Origin: Olavius algarvensis associated proteobacterium Delta 3
GTDB lineage: Bacteria; Desulfobacterota; Desulfobacteria; Desulfobacterales; CAFBRK01
Direction: 5' to 3'
Assembly (NCBI GenBank): GCA_903231505.1
Contig: CAFBRK010000133.1
Span: 124,001-188,000 of the forward strand
Length of the DNA: 64,000 bases
Part shown: piece after piece, positions 44,091 to 52,924 of the stretch
Position numbering within the stretch: position 1 is the first letter of the stretch
Layout of the letters: each line of letters begins with the position of its first letter
The notes under the pieces: generated by a model
What the model saw: the letters and a program-made list of their open reading frames with translations, nothing else
Told to the model about the DNA's origin: nothing
Databases searched by the model: none
Made by a program: the position numbers and the translations under genes

Positions 44091-44819
44091 ATGATATCTT
44101 TTAAGAATGTAAACAAATGGTACGGAGACCTTCACGTCCTGAATGATATCGATCTGGAGATTGCCCCGGGGGAGGTGGTGGTGGTCTGCGGTCCGAGTGG
44201 ATCGGGAAAAAGCACCCTGATTCGCTGTATCAACCGCTTGGAGCCTATCCAGAAAGGCGAGCTCGTCGTTGATAACATGGCAGTGCATGACAAAAAGATC
44301 AATATGACCAAGATTCGGGCGGATATCGGGTTTGTTTTTCAATCCTTCAACCTCTATCCGCACATGACGGCGCTCCAGAACACCACCATCGCACCCCTCA
44401 AAGTCAGAAAAATGAAGAATGAAGAGGCCGAGAAACTCGGCCGCGAGGTGCTCACCCGGGTGGGTTTGGAAGATCGGATCGATCACTATCCAGCCCAACT
44501 CTCAGGAGGTCAGCAGCAGCGTGTTGCCATCGCCAGGGGTCTGTGCATGCGCCCCAAAATTATGCTCTTTGACGAACCGACTTCCGCCCTGGACCCCGAG
44601 ATGATCGGAGAAGTGCTGGATGTCATGAAAACGCTTGCCAGAGAGGGAATGACCATGATGGTGGTAACCCACGAGATGGGATTCGCCCGGGAGGTCGCCA
44701 ATCGGGTCGTATTTATGGATGAGGGAAAGATCGTCGAGGTGGCGCCGCCCAACGATTTTTTTACAAATCCGCAAACGGAGAGGGGCAAATACTTTTTAAG
44801 TTCAATCCTATCACATTGA
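44091..44819 (+). CDS. Amino-acid ABC transporter ATPase (GlnQ/HisP-like)
   Basis: 242 residues with all ATPase motifs: Walker [11 protein letters not shown]-loop [13 protein letters not shown], signature [15 protein letters not shown], Walker [15 protein letters not shown] and H-loop [11 protein letters not shown]. It energises import of a polar amino acid by the preceding permeases. It is the final gene of the importer; the deleted GluR0-like gene starts 63 bp later. Confidence 0.96.
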   Translation: MISFKNVNKWYGDLHVLNDIDLEIAPGEVVVVCGPSGSGKSTLIRCINRLEPIQKGELVVDNMAVHDKKINMTKIRADIGFVFQSFNLYPHMTALQNTTIAPLKVRKMKNEEAEKLGREVLTRVGLEDRIDHYPAQLSGGQQQRVAIARGLCMRPKIMLFDEPTSALDPEMIGEVLDVMKTLAREGMTMMVVTHEMGFAREVANRVVFMDEGKIVEVAPPNDFFTNPQTERGKYFLSSILSH

Positions 44820-44882
44820 TCCATTCCGAGAGACCCGCAAAACGATAATGTAAAGCAAATTCTTTTCACCTTGCTTCGTCTC

Positions 44883-45679
44883 ATGAAACTGGACCGAAAG
44901 AGACTCGAATACAACAGGTCCTCTCCTGCAAGGATACCTTTGTGGTTATTCATATCCATACTTCTGGTTCTACATGGTCCAATCGAGGTAAAATCTCAGG
45001 AAAAATCATTAACGGTTGCCATTAAGGTCCTGGCACCCTTTTCCTGTTTATCATCATTTGCGGAAATGCGGTCTGGTGTGTGGAAAGAGGGAGTCACATC
45101 ATAAGTAACAAATACTTCCCGGGCATATTCGAAGCCGTTTGGTATGTCATGGTCACCATGACCACTGTTGGCTATGGGGACGTGGTTCCCCGCAAGTGGT
45201 TTGGGCGGTTGATTGCCCTTTTCATTATGTTGATTGGAATCGGCTTCTTCGGATGGGCCATCGCTCAATTTTCGTCGGCCATCACGGTGCGGAAGCTTCA
45301 CGCCGATATCGTAAGGCCCGCGGATCTTCGCAACAGAGTTGTTGCAACTGTAGAATTTACCCCGGGTGTTCCCACATTGAATGATCTCGGGGCCATAGTT
45401 TTACCAGTCGCAAAAATTGATGACGCTTATGAATTGCTATTAAATGAAAAAGTGGATGCGGTGGTCTTTGACTCCCCTTCCATCCTCTATTACGAACGCC
45501 ATAAAGGGGCTGGAAAAGTCAAGACCGTCGGTCCGCTCTTTGACATTCAATACTACGGCTTCATGTTCCCCGCAGGGAGCGAACTCCGTGAGGCGGTCAA
45601 TCGCACCCTTCTCGAATTGAAGGAAAACGGCACCTATGAGCTAATTTATGACAAATGGTTCGGGAAAATGGGCCGATAG
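44883..45679 (+). pseudogene. Deleted copy of a GluR0-like glutamate-receptor K+ channel
   Basis: The first part (ATG at 44883) encodes a signal-like helix and SLTVAIKVLAPF, matching the start of the intact channel at 48612. At about 45038 the sequence jumps to LFIIICGNAVWCVERGSHIIS in another frame, equivalent to the first membrane helix of the intact copy. About 105 residues, nearly all of ligand lobe S1, are missing together with frame. The rest is intact: filter TMTTVGYGDVVPRK, second helix, and lobe S2 (AVVFDSPSILYYERHKGAGK) to KWFGKMGR. A frame starting at 45080 could still give a 199-residue pore-plus-S2 protein. Confidence 0.85.
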
Positions 45680-45738
45680 ACCGGGGGAAGTAAATCGCCG
45701 GCTGCGTTGTCGGCACTCGAGTCTCGAAGAGATGCGTG

Positions 45739-45783
45739 GAGCGACGATGTCGCGTTCTATAAAATCGTCCCACGATTTTATTA
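45739..45783 (+). repeat. REP-like repeat (GAGCGAC family), copy 2
   Basis: GAGCGACGATGTCGCGTT followed by a perfect palindrome: ATAAAATCGT (45759-45768), CCC, ACGATTTTAT (45772-45781). It corresponds to 17463-17506. Located between the deleted channel gene and the opine dehydrogenase gene; it could act as a terminator-like hairpin or operator. Confidence 0.7.
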
Positions 45784-45816
45784 TCACTCACCCAAAGAAA
45801 TCGGGAGGATAACAGT

Positions 45817-46899
45817 ATGAACATCGCTGTATTGGGCTCGGGAAACGGAGGCTGTGCGGTTGCATTCGACTGTGCGGTCCACGGCCATCAGGTCCGTCTA
45901 TTTGATTTTGAACAATTCCCGGATACCATCAAGGCTGTCCAAAAGAACGGAGGTATCCACTGCGAGGGTGAGCTCGACGGATTTCAGCCGGTGGACTATG
46001 CCGGACACGACATTGAAAAAGCGCTGGATGGGGCGGACATCATCTATGCCGTCGGCCCGGCGTACAGCACCAGACCTTTTGCAGAGGCCTGCAAGCCGCA
46101 CCTCAAAAAAGGGCAGATCGTGATCGTGTGCCCGAGTTCCTGCGGGGGCGCTATCGAGTTTAAAAACGGCGCGGGACTGGTGCTTCGGGATGAAGACATT
46201 GTCGTGGCAGAGACGTCGACGCTGCCGTATGCCGTGCGATTGCTTGAGCCGGGCAAGATCCGGATTTTCAACAAGCTCAAAGGGGGATTGTTTCTGGCGG
46301 CGCTTCCAGCGAAAAACACCAAGCATGTGTTGGAGCAGGTGCGCGATGTCTATCCGGCGATGAGCGCGGCAAAAAATATCCTGCAGACCAGCTTGCAGAA
46401 CGGCAACCCGGTCATCCATCCCACGATTACGCTCATGAATGTCGCGAGAATCGAACGCACCAAGGGCGATTTCGATTTTTATCATGATGGCGTCAGTGCT
46501 GCGGTCGGCAGGCTGATCGAAGGGGTGGACAAAGAGCGGGTAGCCATCGGCAAAAAATTGGGCGTGGAGGTCATTCCCGATCCGGAACTGGGCGTCATTC
46601 AGGGCTATATGACAGAAGCCACGTATGACACCGGTTTTGTCACCTCGCCGGGATTCGCGGGGGTCAAAGCCCAGCCCAGCCTCGACTACCGGTATTTCAA
46701 TGAGGATGTGGGGTACGGTCTGGTGTTCCTCCAGGAACTTGGAAAACAGGTCGGGGTGGCCACACCGATTATGTCGGCTGTGATCACACTGGTATCGCTG
46801 TTGATGGAGCGGGATTATGTGGGTGAAGCCCGGCGCACGATGGAAACGTTAGGGCTTTCAAAGCACACGGCGGAAGAATTGGAGACGCTGTTGGCGTAA
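45817..46899 (+). CDS. NAD(P)-dependent octopine/nopaline dehydrogenase-family enzyme
   Basis: 360 residues. The N-terminal Rossmann domain (MNIAVLGSGNGGCAVAFDCA, GSGNGG at 7-12) is followed by the all-helical opine dehydrogenase domain from about residue 180, with NGNPVIHPTITLMNVARIE holding the conserved His. Opine dehydrogenases join or split an amino acid and a 2-oxo acid. Here an importer and amino-acid-gated channel genes flank the gene, so a catabolic role releasing an amino acid from an imported opine is attractive, but direction and substrate are unproven. GGGAGG precedes the ATG. Confidence 0.9.
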   Translation: MNIAVLGSGNGGCAVAFDCAVHGHQVRLFDFEQFPDTIKAVQKNGGIHCEGELDGFQPVDYAGHDIEKALDGADIIYAVGPAYSTRPFAEACKPHLKKGQIVIVCPSSCGGAIEFKNGAGLVLRDEDIVVAETSTLPYAVRLLEPGKIRIFNKLKGGLFLAALPAKNTKHVLEQVRDVYPAMSAAKNILQTSLQNGNPVIHPTITLMNVARIERTKGDFDFYHDGVSAAVGRLIEGVDKERVAIGKKLGVEVIPDPELGVIQGYMTEATYDTGFVTSPGFAGVKAQPSLDYRYFNEDVGYGLVFLQELGKQVGVATPIMSAVITLVSLLMERDYVGEARRTMETLGLSKHTAEELETLLA

Positions 46900-47008
46900 A
46901 GAAAAGGTTCATCTCCCGATTCGTAGATGAAAAATGGTATGAAACCGTAGATGGTCTATCGCTGAGCCAATCATTCCAAAGGGTTCAAGGGTTCAAGGTT
47001 TACCCGAA

Positions 47009-47053
47009 CGCCATAGGTTTATCCGCCATTGGCGGACGCATAAACCTATGGCG
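47009..47053. other. Long inverted repeat between the opine and saccharopine dehydrogenase genes
   Basis: CGCCATAGGTTTAT (47009-47022) is exactly complementary to ATAAACCTATGGCG (47040-47053), and CCGCCA/TGGCGG adds an inner stem with a four-base bulge. Just before it, GGGTTCAAGGGTTCAAGG is a short direct repeat. No T-run follows. Confidence 0.7.
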
Positions 47054-47197
47054 GCGCCGGAGGCGACCAGGGATTCGAGGATTCAAGCAAAATATGATAA
47101 AATTTCTGTTCTCTAGGTAGGGCGCCTAAAATTATTGCCTGAGCCTCGATAATAACGTTTATTCTAGACAGGACAAACTTTTTGGAGTTTAAATGCA

Positions 47198-48370
47198 ATG
47201 AAAGCCCTCGTTTTAGGCGGCTGTGGAATTCAAGGAAGAGCCGCGCTTTATGATTTGTCACGAAATTCAACATTTGACCGGATTACCTGCGCTGATATTC
47301 ATCCTGATCTGATTCATTCCTTTGACTTCCTGGACACGACCAAAATACAGTCTGTCGGGTTGGATGCCGACGACCCCAAAGCGTTGGCGTCCCTAATGGA
47401 CAATGCATTTGATGTCGTTCTTGATTTTTTGCCCCCACAATTTGTTCGGACTGTCACAGAGACAGCGATTCACATTGGGGTTCATCTTGTCAACACCAAC
47501 TACGCATACGACATTCTGGATCTGGATCACGCAGCCAAAGAAAGGGGCATCGCCATCATCCCCGAGTGCGGTCTCGATCCAGGGATCGACCTGATACTGT
47601 ACAATTATAGTCTAAAATATTTCGATACAGTGTTTAAGCTCAATTCCTATTGCGGAGGGATTCCTGAAAAGGCGGCGTGTAACAATCCGCTTAAATACAA
47701 AATCAGCTGGAATATTAAAGCCTTACTAAACAGCCAGAAAAGAGATGCCACGCTTATCGCGGACTCGGAATGTATTTACATTCCAGCGGAAGAGCAGCAT
47801 GAGAATGGGTTTATTCACCATATTGCATTTCCGGGCCTTGGAACACTGGAGGCCATTCCAAACGGCAATGCGGTGCATTATATCGATTTGTTGAAAATGG
47901 GTCATCACCTTTCTGAAACCGGGAGGTATGCACTCCGTTGGCCGGGTTGGTGTTCATTTTGGAATCCGCTGAAGAAACTAGGCTTTTTAGGTGACGAACC
48001 GATCAACGGATTGTCTGAGAAGGTGTCACCTATTGAAATGGTTGCCAAACTGCTTGAGCCGCAACTGCAGTATAATGAAAGCGAAAAAGATTTATGTGTA
48101 ATGGTAAACAAGGCTGAGGGAGTGCGGAAGGGAAACCACCAGACATTAACGTGTTCCCTTTTGATTGAAAGAGATCTGGAAACGGGTTTACTGGCCATGA
48201 GCATGGGCGTGGCGTTTCCTGCCTGTATTGTTGCCGAGATGATCGTGAAAGGAAAAATCGCCAAAATAGGCGTCCTTTCACCGGCTACTGACGTGCCTTG
48301 CGATGTGGTCTTGGACCAGCTGAAAAAGAGAAAAATCCTCATAACCGAAACGATCGAACAGCCAGTATAG
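47198..48370 (+). CDS. Saccharopine dehydrogenase-family protein
   Basis: 390 residues. Rossmann start MKALVLGGCGIQGRAALYDL, then ECGLDPGIDLILYNY, NSYCGGIPEKAACNNPLKYK and a C-terminal TCSLLIERDLETGLLAM, all typical of saccharopine/carboxynorspermidine dehydrogenase relatives. It probably oxidises or forms a secondary-amine (opine-like) bond between amino acids. It is a distant paralog of the enzyme at 58902. Upstream bases show only a weak ribosome site (TTGGAG). Its place beside an opine dehydrogenase and receptor channels suggests processing of an opine or saccharopine-like compound. Confidence 0.88.
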   Translation: MKALVLGGCGIQGRAALYDLSRNSTFDRITCADIHPDLIHSFDFLDTTKIQSVGLDADDPKALASLMDNAFDVVLDFLPPQFVRTVTETAIHIGVHLVNTNYAYDILDLDHAAKERGIAIIPECGLDPGIDLILYNYSLKYFDTVFKLNSYCGGIPEKAACNNPLKYKISWNIKALLNSQKRDATLIADSECIYIPAEEQHENGFIHHIAFPGLGTLEAIPNGNAVHYIDLLKMGHHLSETGRYALRWPGWCSFWNPLKKLGFLGDEPINGLSEKVSPIEMVAKLLEPQLQYNESEKDLCVMVNKAEGVRKGNHQTLTCSLLIERDLETGLLAMSMGVAFPACIVAEMIVKGKIAKIGVLSPATDVPCDVVLDQLKKRKILITETIEQPV

Positions 48371-48611
48371 ATAACCCGTGAACTGCATATTGCTTCGGCT
48401 GATCTTTCTGAATACGTCCTTTACCAAAGAGCCTGTTGCCCGGGCGATTCGGAAAAATGATCCGGATTTTTTCAACTGGTTGAACGAATTTTTAAAAGAA
48501 ATCAAGCAAGGGCAGCTGTTGATGCTCGGTTCTGACAGCACCGGTGATCCGGTTTAAGACCTTCAGGTCGGATAATTTGTTCACGGCTTCGATGATCATT
48601 CGATATGAAAA

Positions 48612-49697
48612 ATGGAAAACCGTAGAAGAAAATGGAAAATCTATCGATTTCTTTTGATCGTACCTTTTGTTCTGGTTTTTGGTTTGCCGAATGAGGTGCC
48701 ATCCGCAGAGAAGATGTTGACCGTGGCCGTTGAGATAACTGCGCCGTGTGTCATGCATTCCGGTAATACGTATACCGGCTTTGACATCGAGCTTTGGGAG
48801 GAAATCGCTCGAGAACTGGACGTTGCGTTTACTTATAAAGAGACCGATTTGAAGGGTCTTTTTAATCATATGGTCGAACGCAAGGCAGATGTGGCTTTTT
48901 CATGCATTACCGTGACCGAAGAACGGGAAAAGATGATCGACTTTTCCCACCACTATTTTGATTCCGGCCTGCGCATCATGGTTCTAAATGAAACCACATT
49001 CAGCCTGACCGAATCGGCGAAATCCGTTTTCTCTCCAATCGTAGTGAAATCAATAACCTACATTGGATTGTTTATCATTATATGCGGGCACATATTCTGG
49101 TGGATTGAAAGAGGTCACAAATATATCAGCCGAAACTATTTACCGGGGATATTCCAAGCCTTTTGGTATGTTCTGGTGACCATGACCACTGTCGGCTACG
49201 GAGACATTGTGCCGCGCAAATGGGTCGGGCGACTGATGGCCTTTCTTGTAATGCTTATCGGCATCGGGTTTTTTGGATGGGCGATTGCTCAGCTGTCTTC
49301 GGCAATCACTTTACAAAAACTCCATCCCGATATCACCGGCCATCGGGATCTTCGCAATCGATTGGTTGCAACGGTCAAGGGAACGACGAGTGTTCCTGCG
49401 TTGGAAAAACTCGGGGCAATCGTCGTTCCTGGGAAATCAATTGATCACGCTTACGAGAAGCTTTTAAATGATGAGGTGGATGCGTTGGTTTTTGATTCGC
49501 CGACGATTCTATACTATGCGCGTAACAAGGGTGCCGGGCGAGTTTCGGTTGTCGGTACGCTCTTTGACATTCAATACTACGGATTCTTGTTCCCGCAAGG
49601 AAGTAAGCTGCGTGAACCGGTGAATCGAGCCCTTTTGAAACTAAGAAAAAAAGGCATATACGACAGAATTTACAGTAAATGGTTCGGATCAAACTAG
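48612..49697 (+). CDS. GluR0-like ionotropic glutamate receptor K+ channel
   Basis: 361 residues with the layout of prokaryotic glutamate receptors: signal peptide (to about 32); ligand lobe S1 (LTVAVEITAPCVMHSG, YTGFDIELWEEIARELD, Arg105 in TVTEEREKMIDFS, the usual alpha-carboxylate ligand); membrane helix M1 (about 145-163); pore loop with K+ filter TVGYGD at 193-198; helix M2 (GRLMAFLVMLIGIGFFGWAI); lobe S2 with Asp295 in ALVFDSPTILYYARNKG. Four subunits would form an amino-acid-gated K+ channel in the inner membrane with the ligand site in the periplasm. The deleted paralog at 44883 shares the pore and S2. The ATG at 48612 is preceded by an out-of-frame ATG at 48605. Confidence 0.92.
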   Translation: MENRRRKWKIYRFLLIVPFVLVFGLPNEVPSAEKMLTVAVEITAPCVMHSGNTYTGFDIELWEEIARELDVAFTYKETDLKGLFNHMVERKADVAFSCITVTEEREKMIDFSHHYFDSGLRIMVLNETTFSLTESAKSVFSPIVVKSITYIGLFIIICGHIFWWIERGHKYISRNYLPGIFQAFWYVLVTMTTVGYGDIVPRKWVGRLMAFLVMLIGIGFFGWAIAQLSSAITLQKLHPDITGHRDLRNRLVATVKGTTSVPALEKLGAIVVPGKSIDHAYEKLLNDEVDALVFDSPTILYYARNKGAGRVSVVGTLFDIQYYGFLFPQGSKLREPVNRALLKLRKKGIYDRIYSKWFGSN

Positions 49698-49759
49698 ATG
49701 CACGGTACGATAATGGTATCTTCAAGATATGAAATGGCTGACAGGCAAGGATGATCGCC

Positions 49760-50470
49760 ATGAATCTTTTTTTATGGAGATCGTTTCAAGCGAAGAATAG
49801 ATCCATCGCAATTAAACAACGTGTGTTCCCTCTGATTTCATTTTTCTTCATTCTTTATTGCGCCCATCTTCAGCAGTTGTATGCCAACGATGACATTCCG
49901 CTTTCAGCGCCTCAAAATGATGATATGTTGGAAGCGATAGTCAATCCTTTTGACTCTACTTGCTATGACTGGAGAGGAAGTGTCGTTCCATGTGATTTCA
50001 AACGGCCGTATGCCGAACTGATGTTTGACAAATCCATCCCTGATTCCCGTTTTACGGATAACAAAGATGGGACGGTGACCGACCATCTGACCCAGCTAGT
50101 TTGGCTTAAGAATATGAATTGTTTCGGGATTCAGGATTGGCAAAGTGCGCTACTGGCAGCAAAAAGCCTTAAATCGGGAGACTGCGGACCAAATCCCGAA
50201 CATATTCTTTCCGATGGATCTTCTGCCGGTGATTGGCGACTGCCGACAATGAAAGAACTGTGCACATTAATCGATTTCAGAAACAGAGATCCAGCCTTGC
50301 CGGACGGTCATATGTTTTCAGATGCTCCCTCGGGCTACCATTGGTCGTCAACGAGATTTGATTATCATCCGGATATGGCATGGATTGTATACTTCGAATC
50401 CGGCACCACGTGCTACGAAAATATAAAAAACCGATCCGGTTATGTTTTGCCGGTCCGCAGCCTAAAGTAA
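49760..50470 (+). CDS. DUF1566 (Lcl C-terminal domain) exported protein
   Basis: 236 residues with a signal sequence ending near LYANDD and one DUF1566 domain: RFTDNKDGTVTDHLTQLVWLKN, WQSALLAAKSL, GDWRLPTMKELCTLID, YHWSSTRFDYHPDMAWIVYF and RSGYVLPVRSLK. The fold is related to FGE and C-type-lectin-like domains, often surface-exposed. It lies 62 bp after the glutamate-receptor gene and 67 bp before the pLGIC gene, so the three may be one transcript. AAGGATG lies upstream of the preferred ATG at 49760. Confidence 0.85.
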   Translation: MNLFLWRSFQAKNRSIAIKQRVFPLISFFFILYCAHLQQLYANDDIPLSAPQNDDMLEAIVNPFDSTCYDWRGSVVPCDFKRPYAELMFDKSIPDSRFTDNKDGTVTDHLTQLVWLKNMNCFGIQDWQSALLAAKSLKSGDCGPNPEHILSDGSSAGDWRLPTMKELCTLIDFRNRDPALPDGHMFSDAPSGYHWSSTRFDYHPDMAWIVYFESGTTCYENIKNRSGYVLPVRSLK

Positions 50471-50537
50471 TAAGTAGTCGGTTTGCATAGGTAAATCGGT
50501 CCTCGATGACCAAAGGGTAAGGAAATGACTTCGTTTG

Positions 50538-52793
50538 ATGGGTGATATATTGACATATGGCTCAAAGATATCATGCATTTTCAGGGTGTTATCCGCTGTC
50601 ATGGCAGTAACTCTGATGCTTTCAATGAGTGCATGTGGGGACGGCAACACATTCCAGATAGCGGTCATCGGCCCCTTGTCCGGGAAAGACCGTGCCGGCG
50701 GCCAGGCTATGCTGGATGGGGTGAATCTATGTGTGGCAGAGATCAATGAACGCGGAGGGATTGCCGGTAGAAAACTGGAGGTGCTTGCTTACGATGATCA
50801 AAATAACAAAAACATGGCTCGAATAAAGGCCTTGGAGATTGCCCGCGACAGCAACGCGTTGGCCGTAATTGGTCATTATTACAGTTCGACTTCTGTTGAG
50901 GGGGGAAAGATCTACGAAAAATTTGGCCTTCCGGCAGTGACCGCAAGCGCAACCGCTTCGGAGGTCACTGAAGGAAACGATTGGTTCTTTCGCGTTGTTC
51001 CCGATACCAATCTTCAAGGAAAATGGACAGCCATTTACACCAAGGAGATACTCCGGCAGGACAGAGCTTACATTGTATATGAACGAGACACTTATGGCTC
51101 CGCGCTGCAACGTTCTTTCAAGCGCACTGCCGGCGATCTTGGGCTTCAAATACAAAACGTATGGGGGATTGATTCAGAAACCGGTGATCTGGACAAATTA
51201 CTCAAGAAGATCACGCGTGACTTGCAGGATGACCCGAGTCCCGGAGCCTTGTTTGTAGCGCTCCAAGATCACGAAGCCGCCAAAATAGTGCGTCTGATTC
51301 GAGACGAAGAAATTGACCTTACGATCATCGGCGGAGATGCCACCGGGTCGGAATCATTTGCGAGAAAATTTGAAGATGTTCCCTTAAGAAGGAGAGGCTA
51401 CGGTCATTACACCGATGGCATTTACGCAACCACATTTTTCATACGCGACATCGGCGACTTTAAGGCACAGCAATTCAACCATTCTTTTAAAACGCACTTT
51501 GGCAGAAATCCCGATGATGTAGCTGCTACGAGTTATGATGCGGCTGCGATAGTCGTCGAGGCCATCAAGCGGGCAAGACCAGGGGGCGATCTGGCAAAAA
51601 GCCGTGAAGGTATCCGCAGGCAGTTGACGGCTTTCAACCACATCGAAACTGCCCACAAAGGTGTTACCGGTCGCATCTATTTTAATGAACACGGCAACGT
51701 CGTGAAACCTTTTCCTTTCGGTGTCTACTTGCAGGGCAAGCTGATCTCAGCACCTGTTCAGCTCAAACCGATCGTAAACCCCGAAGCGGTCGTCGATTTA
51801 CGCGAAAAGTTGGAAGAGGGAAAAATTCTCGCTGTCGATGATCACTTCATGTACAAGACAACCGTGGTTTACACGGGAATAGACATCAATGAAATCAGCA
51901 ATATTGACCCCAGAAATGGAGCTTTCCATGCGGATTTCTACATTTGGTTCAGACACAGGGGCCCCCTCGATTACAGCAAAATAGAGTTCCTCAATGCAGC
52001 CAAGGACATCCATCTCATCGATCCCATTATGAAAATGGCAATTGATGATACTTCATACAGCGCCTATGGAATCAAAGGTGATTTTAAGGAAGAATTTACT
52101 TTTCGCGATTATCCGTTCGACTCACAAACATTGAATATCCGTTTTCGTCATAAACGACTCGACAGCAATGGCCTTTTGTTCGTGGCCGACGATATCGGGA
52201 TGCAACGTGATGGGGGCCTACCACAGGTGGAGAGTTCTAGGGAACATTCCATCCTCGACCCGGTCGGAGAATGGCATCTGCAGAAGGTGATGGTTTTTTC
52301 GGACATCAGCGCCACCGATTCTACCCTCGGCAATCCGCGCATGTTCAATGCCACAGCGGATACCGATATAAACTACTCCCGGTTCAATGTCGTCACCGAG
52401 ATAAAAAGGAATGCGAAAAACTACATACTCAACAATCTGATCCCACTGTTTATTATCATTTTACTCGGCTATGCCATGCTCTACATATCCCCCCAAGGGC
52501 CGCCATTCGTGGCACGGATGAACCTCGGTGTCACAGCGCTGTTGACAGCCATCATATTAAGCGTCAAAGCCTCCAGCCAGCTGCCGAATATAGGCTATCT
52601 CGTAGCGCTGGACTTTATTTATTTTGCCACCTATGCTCTCATCCTCTCGGGAATTATCATCTCTGTCGCAGAGCTCATCGCGTTCCTCAAGAGAAAGAAT
52701 ATACTGGCAAAACGGCTCGAAATGTTCGGTCGTGTGTTTCAACCGTTATTTTTTCTGACGGCAATCGGGATTTTTGTTTATCTGTATAGCTAG
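50538..52793 (+). CDS. Periplasmic-binding-protein/pentameric ligand-gated ion channel fusion (pro-loop receptor)
   Basis: 751 residues. Residues 1-33 are a signal with a lipobox-like end (LSMSAC). About 35-405 is a LIVBP-type binding domain (FQIAVIGPLSGKDRAGGQAM, GLPAVTASATASEVT, DDVAATSYDAAAIVVEA). About 430-625 is a Cys-loop-receptor ligand domain: Trp470 in DFYIWFRH, pro-loop FRDYPFDSQTLNI with Pro526 and no disulfide cysteines, and Trp579 in GEWHLQ. The pore domain has M1 with Pro636 (NNLIPLFIIILLG), M2 661-682 with Arg660 at 0', Thr at 6' and Leu669 at 9' (ARMNLGVTALLTAI), LPNIGY in the M2-M3 loop, M3 690-712 and M4 733-751. The cytoplasmic M3-M4 loop is short, as in prokaryotes. The ligand is probably amino-acid-like. 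Confidence 0.93.
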   Translation: MGDILTYGSKISCIFRVLSAVMAVTLMLSMSACGDGNTFQIAVIGPLSGKDRAGGQAMLDGVNLCVAEINERGGIAGRKLEVLAYDDQNNKNMARIKALEIARDSNALAVIGHYYSSTSVEGGKIYEKFGLPAVTASATASEVTEGNDWFFRVVPDTNLQGKWTAIYTKEILRQDRAYIVYERDTYGSALQRSFKRTAGDLGLQIQNVWGIDSETGDLDKLLKKITRDLQDDPSPGALFVALQDHEAAKIVRLIRDEEIDLTIIGGDATGSESFARKFEDVPLRRRGYGHYTDGIYATTFFIRDIGDFKAQQFNHSFKTHFGRNPDDVAATSYDAAAIVVEAIKRARPGGDLAKSREGIRRQLTAFNHIETAHKGVTGRIYFNEHGNVVKPFPFGVYLQGKLISAPVQLKPIVNPEAVVDLREKLEEGKILAVDDHFMYKTTVVYTGIDINEISNIDPRNGAFHADFYIWFRHRGPLDYSKIEFLNAAKDIHLIDPIMKMAIDDTSYSAYGIKGDFKEEFTFRDYPFDSQTLNIRFRHKRLDSNGLLFVADDIGMQRDGGLPQVESSREHSILDPVGEWHLQKVMVFSDISATDSTLGNPRMFNATADTDINYSRFNVVTEIKRNAKNYILNNLIPLFIIILLGYAMLYISPQGPPFVARMNLGVTALLTAIILSVKASSQLPNIGYLVALDFIYFATYALILSGIIISVAELIAFLKRKNILAKRLEMFGRVFQPLFFLTAIGIFVYLYS

Positions 52794-52924
52794 ATCGGAA
52801 ACGATTAGGTATATCTGAGATATTGTGACACCGGCTCGGAACCCGGCGGAATACAGAGAAAATAAATATCCGCATATAGCCCGGGTAGGTCCCGGTCTGC
52901 TCGACGGAACATTGATTTGTATAA

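Noticed and set aside
46975-47095. tRNA-like GGTTCAAG/GATTCGAGG sequences
   Set aside because: They are direct repeats around an inverted repeat and no cloverleaf can be formed.
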